Part shown: positions 1 through 5,136 of the stretch, piece after piece
Layout of the letters: each line of letters starts with the position of its first letter
Position numbering within the stretch: position 1 is the stretch's first letter
Origin: JACQWX01 sp041662295
GTDB lineage: Bacteria; Elusimicrobiota; Elusimicrobia; UBA1565; UBA9628
Assembly: GCA_041662295.1 (NCBI GenBank)
Contig: JBAZSR010000165.1
Coordinates: forward strand, 1 to 8,580
Direction: 5' to 3'
Length of the DNA: 8,580 nt
Notes under the pieces: generated by a model
The model's input: the letters and a program-made list of their open reading frames with translations, nothing else
Database searches by the model: none
What the model was told of the DNA's origin: nothing
Program-made: the position numbers and the translations under genes

Positions 1-1953
1 GTAGGCCTCGGGGATGCCGTCCCCGGTATCGGCGACGCAGCACTTGACATGGCCGCCCTCGTCGGCCGCGGACAGCGTGATCCTCCCCTCCGACGGGGTG
101 AACTTGATGGCGTTGCCCAGGAGGTTCGTGAACACGCGCTCGATCATGTCCGCGTCGGCGTCGACAGCGTACTCCCCGGCCGCCTCGTAGGCGACCGTGA
201 TCTTCTTCTGCTTGGACAAGGATTCCAGGATGGCGATGGAGCGGGCCGCCACCGCGGAGAGCTCCACCTTCGACAGGGAGACCTTCATCCTGCCGGACTC
301 CATCTTGGCGATGTCGAGGATGTTGTTGACCATGGCCATGAGCCGGCTCATGGACCGCTGGATGGAGGAGATCATGTTGTGCTGCTCGGGACTGAGGTTC
401 CCGACGAGCCCCTTGAGCAGGACCTCGATGAAGCCCATGGCCGAGCCCAGGGGGTTGCGGAGGTCGTGGGTGATGTAGTGGAGGAACTCCTCCTTCATCT
501 TCTCGATCTCTTTCTCCAGGGTCACGTCCCGCATGGCCGCGACCACCCCCAGGGTCTTGCCCGTGCTCGGCGAGACCAGGGGGAGCGCCGTCACCCGGAG
601 GTACTTGTGGTGCTTGTCCGTGGAGAGGTTGACCTCCTTGAAGACCTCGGGCTTGGGCTCGGCCAGGACGGCCGCGACCGCGTCCTTGAGCTTGGCCAGG
701 GGGACGGCCTCCTCCACGGTCCTGCCGTCGAGCGAGGCCCCGGAGTCCAGCCCGGCGAACTCGAGGGCCCGGCGGTTGGCCAGCCGGATCTTGCCCTCGG
801 GGTCGGTCATGAGGATGCCGTCGCTGATCGAGAAGAGGATGGCCTCGGTCTTGCGCTGCTCGGCCACGACCTTGTCCACCTGCATCTCGGCGTACCGGCG
901 CAGCTTGTCCGTCATGCGGTTGAAGGTGTCCGCCAGGTCCTGGAGCTCGTCGCCGGTCCTGACGTCCACCCGGCCGCTGAAATCGCCGTGGGACACCTGG
1001 TCGGCCGCGCGGCTGAGGACCAGCAGGGGGGAGGTGAGGTTCTTGGCGAGGAGCATCGCGACCCCGATGACGACCGCGGCGACGACCACCAGCACGATCC
1101 AGGCCACGCGCCGCATCTGGAACGCCGCCCAGTAGGCCTCGGCGTAGGGCTGCACGATGAGCACGGCCCCGCCCACGCTGGCCACGGGCGCGTAGGCGCC
1201 CACGGTGGAGCGGCCGGCCATGGAGAACTCCACGGACCCCACGCTCCGCGCCTTGAGCGCCTCGCCCGTGATGGACCACCCCGGGACGGCGGAAGCCGCC
1301 GCGTCGTCGAGCTTGGCCTTGGGGTAGAAGAGGGGCGCGCCCCTTTCATCCACGAGCACGGCAAAGCCCGTCCCCCCCACCCGCTCGGAGGAGACCGCGT
1401 CGGCCAGGCCTGCCAGGGACACGAGCACGCGCACGATCACCGTGAACGAGCCCTGCCGCCCCCCGCCGCCCAGCGGGTAGTACGCCTCGAGCCTCGCGTC
1501 CTTGCCCGAGAGGGAGAAGCTGCGGCGCCGCTCCTTCATGAAGCGCTGGAAACCGGCCTCCGCGGCCCGCGAGCGCAGGGCCTCGTCCGCGGTCAAGTCC
1601 GGGTTGAAGACCTTGATGACCTCCTTGCCCGAGGTGTTCAAGACGGAGATCTCGATGATGTCCGCATGCGTGTCGATGAGGGCCCGGAGCAGCTCCTGCT
1701 TGTCCTTCCACTCCAGGTTCTTCTGGAGGGCCATGAACGCGAAGTTCAGCTTGTCCTCGTTGAACCGGAAGTAGGCGTCCACGCGCTCCGCCATCTTCTC
1801 CGCGAGCTTGGTCTGGAGCTCGAGCACGGCGGACTGGATGCCGCGCTGGCTGACGCCCGAGAGGCTGTAGGCCAGGTACACGGCCGGGACCAGGGCCAGG
1901 CCGCCGAGGACGAAGAAGAACTTCCGGAACAACCCCGACTTGAACGCCCTCAT
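1..1953 (-). CDS. Membrane sensor histidine kinase (Cache-HAMP-PAS-HisKA-HATPase), 3' end off-window
   Basis: Reading the minus strand from the ATG at 1953 gives 651 codons with no stop, so the C-terminus lies beyond base 1. Domains in order: TM1 at about residues 12-31; an extracytoplasmic sensor at about 32-282 resembling a double Cache domain (GTGFAVLVDERG near its middle); TM2 at about 283-305; HAMP at about 303-355; PAS at about 370-480 starting EAILFSISDGIL; and HisKA with the H-box HYITHDLRNPLG, phospho-accepting His being H496. The ATPase N-box ERVFTNLLGNAIKF (N610, N614) and the start of the G1 box, DTGDGIP (D642, G644, G646), are visible. It should autophosphorylate in response to a periplasmic ligand and pass phosphate to a response regulator not seen here. 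The start is fixed by an in-frame TAA four codons upstream. No Shine-Dalgarno is visible. The secreted-protein gene ends 62 bp upstream on the same strand. The class is clear; the ligand is unknown. Confidence 0.93.
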   Translation of the reverse strand, partial: MRAFKSGLFRKFFFVLGGLALVPAVYLAYSLSGVSQRGIQSAVLELQTKLAEKMAERVDAYFRFNEDKLNFAFMALQKNLEWKDKQELLRALIDTHADIIEISVLNTSGKEVIKVFNPDLTADEALRSRAAEAGFQRFMKERRRSFSLSGKDARLEAYYPLGGGGRQGSFTVIVRVLVSLAGLADAVSSERVGGTGFAVLVDERGAPLFYPKAKLDDAAASAVPGWSITGEALKARSVGSVEFSMAGRSTVGAYAPVASVGGAVLIVQPYAEAYWAAFQMRRVAWIVLVVVAAVVIGVAMLLAKNLTSPLLVLSRAADQVSHGDFSGRVDVRTGDELQDLADTFNRMTDKLRRYAEMQVDKVVAEQRKTEAILFSISDGILMTDPEGKIRLANRRALEFAGLDSGASLDGRTVEEAVPLAKLKDAVAAVLAEPKPEVFKEVNLSTDKHHKYLRVTALPLVSPSTGKTLGVVAAMRDVTLEKEIEKMKEEFLHYITHDLRNPLGSAMGFIEVLLKGLVGNLSPEQHNMISSIQRSMSRLMAMVNNILDIAKMESGRMKVSLSKVELSAVAARSIAILESLSKQKKITVAYEAAGEYAVDADADMIERVFTNLLGNAIKFTPSEGRITLSAADEGGHVKCCVADTGDGIPEAY

Positions 1954-1959
1954 CAGGAC

Positions 1960-1965
1960 AATTTA
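1960..1965 (-). promoter_or_regulatory. Candidate -10 hexamer (TAAATT) for the histidine kinase gene
   Basis: On the minus strand TAAATT (matches TANNNT, 4/6 to TATAAT) lies six bases before the ATG at 1953, in an AT-rich pocket of an otherwise GC-rich region. At this distance the transcription start would fall at or next to the ATG, giving a leaderless mRNA. No convincing -35 box is visible. The call is tentative and rests partly on the same arrangement at other gene starts in the window. Confidence 0.3.
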
Positions 1966-2015
1966 ACGATATTGATCATGTTTACAGCAACAAGAGAACC
2001 GGAGCGAACAGCCGG

Positions 2016-3344
2016 CTAGACGCGGGACCGCAGCTCCAGCCCGGCGAGGAAGAGCGGAAGCAGGGCGTAGGAGAGCAGGGAGAACGGGATCGCCGGCAGC
2101 CGCCCCGCGTCCCCGGAGAAACCGCGGGACCCGTGCACGGGAGCGGCCGGCTCTTCCTCCACAGCCCCCGCGCCCAGGGGGACCGGCAGGGAGGTCTTCG
2201 TCTCGAGAGGCTCGAAGGCTCCGGACTCCAGGACCGAACGGCCTTCCGCGGCCATGGCCCCGCCCACGCTCGCCATGAAGGACCCGAACCCGCCAGGATA
2301 GGCGGAGTCCGCGTCCGACGCGCCTGGCGCGGAGTCCCGGCCAACGGACTCGGTCCGCCCCGCAAGGGCCGCGGGAGAAGGGACCTCGATCTCATCGAGC
2401 AGGGAGCGCGACGCGCCGGCGGACGCGCCAGCGGCCAGGCGCTGGAGACCCAACGGGAAGACCTGCGACAGCCTCAGGGTCAAGGCGGAGACCTCCATGA
2501 GCACGCGCCCCACGCCAGGGAAGCCTTCGGGGAGGACGGCCTCGGCCGAAGCCTCGGGCGCGGTCCCCCAAGACTCCACGCTCCGCTCCGCGGACACGTC
2601 CTCGGCTCCGCCGCCGGCCGTGGAGCCGTGGGCGGTCAGGCCCGCGCCCACGATCCTGCCGGACGCCTGGAGGCCGGAGGGACCTCCCTCGTCGAGGGCT
2701 CCGGAACGGTGCTCGGAGGAGCCGAGCATGAGATCCGCCAGCCTGCGGCCGAAGCCCTCGGCGAACTCCGAGCCCTGATCCGGGAGTTTCCCCGAGTCCC
2801 GGAGGTGGCGGCCGATGGCCGCGGCCCGCTCCGCGAAGCCTTGGCCGGAGCCTTCCTCCGAGGACTCCTCGGAGAGCTTACCGGGAAGGCCGGTCCCCAT
2901 GCCTGGGTTCTCGCGGTCGAGGGCCCGGGCCTGGGAGGCCTGCGGGCTTGACGGGGCCGCACCGCCCTGAGTCTGGAGCAAGGCAGGAGCGCCATGGGCC
3001 TGGCCGATCTGCAGGCCCGGGACCTGTCCCGCCGGCGCCACGGCAGCGCCCGGGACAGGGCTTGCGCCAAGCGCGGGAACGGCCGAGACCGGCAGGGCGG
3101 TCGGCGCCTCGCGGATCTGGCCGGACCGCAGGGAAAGGACCGAGCCGCCGAAGGTCATGGCCGGACCGATGTTTCCGACGCTGTTGGAGCCCGCCCCGGA
3201 GTTCAGGGCCGGGGCCACGGGCCCGACGTTGAGGCGCACCTCGGAGACCTGTCCGACGGGACGGACCACGCTCTGGCCGACCGCGCAGGGCGCGGCCGAC
3301 ACGAGCAGCGCCAACGCCGCCGGGCCGAGCGGTCTCATGCCCAT
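2016..3344 (-). CDS. Secreted low-complexity Ala/Gly/Ser/Pro-rich protein with hydrophobic C-terminus, function unknown
   Basis: The 442-residue product starts with a Sec signal peptide (MGMRPLGPAALALLVSAAPCAVGQ). The mature part is rich in Ala, Gly, Ser, Pro and Glu and shows no catalytic motif I recognise. The first ~50 mature residues are enriched in Val/Gly/Asn/Ser and read like a low-complexity or beta-repeat region; the middle looks disordered. Residues 417-442 form a hydrophobic stretch (PFSLLSYALLPLFLAGLEL) ending RSRV, which could be a C-terminal anchor or a sorting tail, though no PEP or LPXTG motif precedes it. An alternative start is the third codon (ATG at 3338), which sits 8 bases after a GATAAC hexamer and leaves the signal peptide intact. 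The histidine kinase follows 62 bp downstream on the same strand, so co-transcription is possible. It may be a surface or periplasmic protein. The ORF is well supported; the role is unknown. Confidence 0.75.
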   Translation of the reverse strand: MGMRPLGPAALALLVSAAPCAVGQSVVRPVGQVSEVRLNVGPVAPALNSGAGSNSVGNIGPAMTFGGSVLSLRSGQIREAPTALPVSAVPALGASPVPGAAVAPAGQVPGLQIGQAHGAPALLQTQGGAAPSSPQASQARALDRENPGMGTGLPGKLSEESSEEGSGQGFAERAAAIGRHLRDSGKLPDQGSEFAEGFGRRLADLMLGSSEHRSGALDEGGPSGLQASGRIVGAGLTAHGSTAGGGAEDVSAERSVESWGTAPEASAEAVLPEGFPGVGRVLMEVSALTLRLSQVFPLGLQRLAAGASAGASRSLLDEIEVPSPAALAGRTESVGRDSAPGASDADSAYPGGFGSFMASVGGAMAAEGRSVLESGAFEPLETKTSLPVPLGAGAVEEEPAAPVHGSRGFSGDAGRLPAIPFSLLSYALLPLFLAGLELRSRV

Positions 3345-3346
3345 AC

Positions 3347-3352
3347 GTTATC
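3347..3352 (-). promoter_or_regulatory. Candidate -10 hexamer (GATAAC) for the secreted-protein gene
   Basis: On the minus strand GATAAC matches TATAAT at 4 of 6 positions. It lies 2 bases before the ATG at 3344 but 8 bases before the ATG at 3338. If it is a real -10 box, the 3338 start is preferred. The surrounding 164-bp intergenic region (3345-3508) separates two divergent genes. I see nothing else firm in it beyond short GC-rich inverted repeats such as TCCCTGGG/CCCAGGGA around 3378-3450. Confidence 0.25.
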
Positions 3353-3496
3353 ATCTTGGCTCCAAGAGCGGCATGGGTCCCTGGGGGAAGATCCGGCGGG
3401 CCAATGGGCCCAAGAGCCGGAGGACCTTCGGCCCAACGAGGTCCCAGGGATCGCGTTCGAAAGTCCCTCCCCCTGTCCGGCGGCTGCCGGAAGGGT

Positions 3497-3502
3497 TATA
3501 AT
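3497..3502 (+). promoter_or_regulatory. Perfect TATAAT -10 box, likely leaderless promoter of the DUF1232 gene
   Basis: An exact TATAAT consensus lies in a GC-rich context, six bases before the ATG at 3509. Standard spacing would put transcription start on or next to the A of the ATG, giving a leaderless mRNA. The best upstream partner is the weak CTGTCC at 3473-3478 (3 of 6 to TTGACA, 18-bp spacer). No Shine-Dalgarno fits between this box and the ATG, because only CTGGCG separates them. Confidence 0.6.
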
Positions 3503-3508
3503 CTGGCG

Positions 3509-3724
3509 ATGGACGGGAAGATCTTCGCGGGCCTCTCGCCCAAGACCAAGGCGGCCCTGCTGGCCGCCGCCTGCGTCCTCTACATCCTGTCCCCCATCGA
3601 CGTCATCCCGGACCTGACGCCGGTCCTGGGCTGGATCGACGACGCCGTGGTCCTGGTCCTCACCCTTGCCGCGGTGTGGCGCAGGCTCAAAGGGACGAAG
3701 ACCTCCCCGCCCCCGAACCCGTGA
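3509..3724 (+). CDS. DUF1232 (YkvA-type) small membrane protein
   Basis: The product has 71 residues. The core YILSPIDVIPDLTPVLGWIDD (residues 25-45, broken here as YILSPIDVIPD then LTPVLGWIDD) is the hallmark of the DUF1232/YkvA family, followed by a hydrophobic helix (AVVLVLTLAAVW) and a basic tail. The family is small, usually membrane-associated and of unknown molecular function. I chose the ATG at 3509 because the family homology begins just after it and a perfect TATAAT lies six bases upstream. The frame stays open back to 3356, but those residues are Arg/Gly/Pro-rich and unlike the family. The stop overlaps a GTG of the next gene's frame (GTGA at 3721-3724), and the SD-supported ATG of the lipoprotein is 14 bp downstream, so the two probably form one operon. 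Family assignment is firm; biological role is unknown. Confidence 0.88.
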   Translation: MDGKIFAGLSPKTKAALLAAACVLYILSPIDVIPDLTPVLGWIDDAVVLVLTLAAVWRRLKGTKTSPPPNP

Positions 3725-3738
3725 AGAAGAGGACCACG

Positions 3739-4092
3739 ATGCTCAAGCGCTCCTGCCTGACGGTCCTGGCGGCCGCGTGCCTCCAAGCCTGCGCCGCTCC
3801 CAAGGCCGGGAGACTCGGCCCGACCCACGGGCTCCCCCTCGACGACGCGAGGGACGCCGTCTCCTCCGGGACGCCCGCATCCGCGGGCCGCGACTGCACC
3901 ACAACCTGCACCCGCAAGCGCGACTACCACCGCACCGAGGAATGCCGGACCGTCTGCAAGGAGGAAGCGCAGGCGCAGTCGTCCCGGCCTTCCCCCTCGT
4001 CCGACGGCAAAGGCGCGCGCCTGGCACCGGGCTGGAGGGCGGGAGCCCTGGTCTTGTTCGCGGTCGGGATGGTGCTGTGGATCTTTCTCTGA
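3739..4092 (+). CDS. Small lipoprotein with twin CX3C motif and C-terminal membrane segment
   Basis: The product has 117 residues. MLKRSCLTVLAAACLQAC is a lipoprotein signal peptide with lipobox L15-Q16-A17-C18, so C18 is the likely lipidated residue; C14 is a weaker alternative. The middle carries two CX3C pairs, C53/C57 and C69/C73, separated by 11 mostly charged residues (TRKRDYHRTEE), which suggests a helical hairpin held by two disulfides. Residues 99-117 are hydrophobic and run to the C-terminus, so a second anchor is predicted. The ATG at 3739 is chosen because AGAGGA sits 6 bases upstream as a Shine-Dalgarno. A GTG at 3721 overlapping the previous stop would add MKKRTT and also keep a signal peptide. 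The stop codon (4090-4092) overlaps the first bases of the 61-bp palindrome, whose inner hairpin probably terminates this operon. I do not recognise a family. Function is unknown. Confidence 0.78.
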   Translation: MLKRSCLTVLAAACLQACAAPKAGRLGPTHGLPLDDARDAVSSGTPASAGRDCTTTCTRKRDYHRTEECRTVCKEEAQAQSSRPSPSSDGKGARLAPGWRAGALVLFAVGMVLWIFL

Positions 4093-4151
4093 TACGGATG
4101 CTGGAGGAAGGGAGCTGACTGCGTCAGCTGCCTTTTTCCAGCATCCGTATC
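4091..4151. repeat. 61-bp quasi-palindrome covering the transposase stop codon
   Basis: Left arm 4091-4119 and right arm 4123-4151 pair at 26 of 29 positions around a 3-base centre (TGC). The outer 15 bp are perfect. Two of the three mismatches would be G-U wobbles in plus-strand RNA. The right arm is the last coding part of the transposase on the minus strand (IRMLEKGS then TGA). The left arm read on the plus strand gives nearly the same peptide and stop (IRMLEEGS then TGA). It therefore looks like an inverted duplication of the transposase 3' end, or the remnant of a second, oppositely oriented copy. Confidence 0.9.
4111..4137 (+). terminator. Rho-independent terminator of the DUF1232-lipoprotein operon
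   Basis: The inner stem AGCTGAC/GTCAGCT (4113-4119 with 4123-4129, loop TGC) can be extended by GG/CC around a bulged G, and is followed directly by TTTTT at 4133-4137. It begins 18 bp after the lipoprotein stop on the plus strand. On the minus strand the hairpin is followed by a C/T mix and not a T-run, so it should act mainly on plus-strand transcripts. It lies inside the larger 61-bp palindrome, so the T-run could instead be drawn into that longer stem. Confidence 0.65.
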
Positions 4152-5017
4152 GCCTGGCTGACCGCGCTGGGAGTGCGGCTGAAGAGGCGGGAGATCTCGG
4201 TCACGCCCATCCGCGCATCGCGCCAGAGGCGGTGCATGGCCTCGCGCCGGGCGCGGGCCACGTCGCGCCACTGGCCACGGCCCAGTATCTTCTCCTTGTC
4301 CAGGCCGCGGCTTAAGGCGACGTCGGAGACGATCTTCATCACCTCGGAGGCGGACGCGGGCGCGGGCGCGGGCGCGGCCCCGCTGGCCTGGGCCTCGAGC
4401 TTCGAGGCGAAGGCGTCGTCTCCGATATAGACCCCGCGGGCCAGGGGGAAGGAGGACTTCGTCCCGGCCTTCACGTGCTCCTTGATGATGTGCATGTAGC
4501 GCACGGACTGCTTGAAGCGGGTCTTGCCGAACCTCTTGAGGACCGGGCCCGAATCCACCATGGGCTCCGCGGCCTCGCCCTCGACGTAGGCGGAACAGCT
4601 CGACCACTGGTAGCGCCAGGGCTTCGAGCTCAGGCCAGAGCGGTTGCACTCCAGGTGGACATGGGTCGCCATCTCCGGCAGCCAGGCATCCTTGTCCACC
4701 ACGTTGGCGACATAGCGGCCCTGGAACACGTGCCCGCTCGTGTTGTGCTGGCTGTTGAAATACTTGGTGTAGACCGTGTTGAAGCCCTGCATGAAGCGCG
4801 CGAGATTCGGCTTGGCGGTCTCGATGAGGAGCAGGACGTAGCCCGCCATGAGGCAGTAGGCGTAGACCTTGAGGTCGTAGCGTTCGCGGTACTGCCGCAG
4901 GAGGTTGAGGAAGTGCCTGCGGTCCTGGTTGGAAAGGAAGATGTCCTGCCGGTTATTGCCCCGGAGCTCGATGTAGTAGCAGGCGCCGGGAAACTGGATC
5001 CTCTTGGGGCGGCCCAT
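4124..5017 (-). CDS. REP-associated-type Y1 transposase homologue lacking the HUH and Tyr residues
   Basis: The 297-residue product matches the TnpA_REP/Y1 transposase family along residues 1-145: RPKRIQFPGACYYIELRGNNR, DIFLSNQDRRHFLNLL, YAYCLM, LLIETAKPNLARFMQGFN, VYTKYFNSQH, GHVFQGRY, WSSCSAY. The family's HUH motif normally follows CLM as PN-H-x-H-LL; here the stretch reads AGYVLLL (residues 58-64), so both metal-binding histidines are replaced by Y60 and L62. The helix normally written RYIHLNPVRAG reads THVHLECNRSG (118-128), with His119 at the expected catalytic Tyr. An Ala-Pro linker (213-224) leads to a DnaA-C-like helix-turn-helix extension (about 228-293: GVTEISRLFSRTPSAVSQAI). The frame is intact over its normal length, so the losses are substitutions and not frameshifts. 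The ATG at 5017 is the only start after an in-frame TAA. It may be a domesticated DNA-binding protein or simply a decaying copy. Confidence 0.9.
   Translation of the reverse strand: MGRPKRIQFPGACYYIELRGNNRQDIFLSNQDRRHFLNLLRQYRERYDLKVYAYCLMAGYVLLLIETAKPNLARFMQGFNTVYTKYFNSQHNTSGHVFQGRYVANVVDKDAWLPEMATHVHLECNRSGLSSKPWRYQWSSCSAYVEGEAAEPMVDSGPVLKRFGKTRFKQSVRYMHIIKEHVKAGTKSSFPLARGVYIGDDAFASKLEAQASGAAPAPAPASASEVMKIVSDVALSRGLDKEKILGRGQWRDVARARREAMHRLWRDARMGVTEISRLFSRTPSAVSQAIRMLEKGS
4355..4377. repeat. CGCGGG hexanucleotide microrepeat in the transposase linker
   Basis: There are almost four tandem units of CGCGGG. The 6-bp unit preserves the reading frame and encodes the Ala-Pro repeats that join the Y1-like domain to the C-terminal helix-turn-helix extension. 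It is a likely site of length variation by slippage. Confidence 0.7.
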
Positions 5018-5024
5018 TCCCTTG

Positions 5025-5030
5025 ATTATG
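5025..5030 (-). promoter_or_regulatory. Candidate -10 hexamer (CATAAT) for the transposase-like gene
   Basis: On the minus strand CATAAT matches TATAAT at 5 of 6 positions and lies seven bases before the ATG at 5017. A possible -35 is GTGTCA (4 of 6) 15 bp further upstream, beside the large hairpin. An AAGGGA stretch sits directly against the ATG, too close for a normal Shine-Dalgarno. Confidence 0.4.
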
Positions 5031-5054
5031 GCATTTTTTGGTGCCTGACACTAA

Positions 5055-5117
5055 GGGGTCAGATCTTGAGATTTGAGTTTTCGCTTTGCGAAAACTCAAA
5101 TCTCAAGATCTGACCCC
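5055..5117. repeat. 63-bp perfect hairpin: 30-bp inverted repeat arms, 3-bp loop
   Basis: Arms 5055-5084 and 5088-5117 are exact reverse complements around TTT. The tract is markedly more AT-rich than its surroundings, with GGGGTCAGAT at the outer ends and TTTTCGC at the tip. It lies between the secreted-protein stop (5132) and the transposase ATG (5017), on the transposase's 5' side. By analogy with IS200/IS605 and REP elements, it could be the structure bound by the transposase or a mobile repeat in its own right. In transcripts from either strand it would form a 30-bp RNA duplex able to block read-through or attract RNase III. There is no T-run after it on the minus strand, so it is not a classical terminator for the upstream operon. 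Confidence 0.95.
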
Positions 5118-5136
5118 CTAATATCTGACCCCTAAT
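5108..5136. repeat. Two tandem copies of an ATCTGACCCC(C)TAAT unit
   Basis: Copy 1 (5108-5122) forms the outer end of the hairpin's right arm. Copy 2 (5123-5136) follows directly and differs by one C. A third, inverted copy lies at 5051-5064 at the start of the left arm. The second copy supplies the TAG stop of the secreted protein on the minus strand. Confidence 0.85.

Noticed and set aside
49..2019. 656-codon plus-strand open frame
   Set aside because: It lies antisense to the histidine kinase, whose domains are unmistakable on the minus strand. Its His/Gly/Leu/Arg/Asp-rich sequence is the typical reverse shadow of a GC-rich gene.
2133..2951. 272-codon plus-strand open frame opposite the secreted low-complexity protein
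   Set aside because: The minus-strand frame has a signal peptide and a plausible start; this one is Arg/Gly-rich and starts inside that gene.
3376..3450. Possible riboswitch or structured leader in the divergent intergenic region
   Set aside because: Only short GC-rich inverted repeats are present, expected by chance at this GC content, and the nearby promoter appears to give a leaderless transcript.
3666..4118. Plus-strand open frame ending IRMLEEGS
   Set aside because: It overlaps the lipoprotein gene in another frame and is Arg/Pro-rich without a family signal. Its end is the mirrored transposase terminus, so it is useful only as evidence for the inverted duplication.
4475..5113. 212-codon plus-strand open frame across the transposase and the hairpin
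   Set aside because: It is antisense to a clear transposase-family protein and its C-terminal end is only the translated palindrome.
5055..5117. Hairpin as a Rho-independent terminator of the ligase operon
   Set aside because: On the minus strand the stem is followed by CCCCTTAGTG and not a T-run. It may still impede polymerase, but it is not a standard terminator.
5051..5136. CRISPR array
   Set aside because: The repeats are few, partly inverted and without spacers of regular length; they form a hairpin, not an array.
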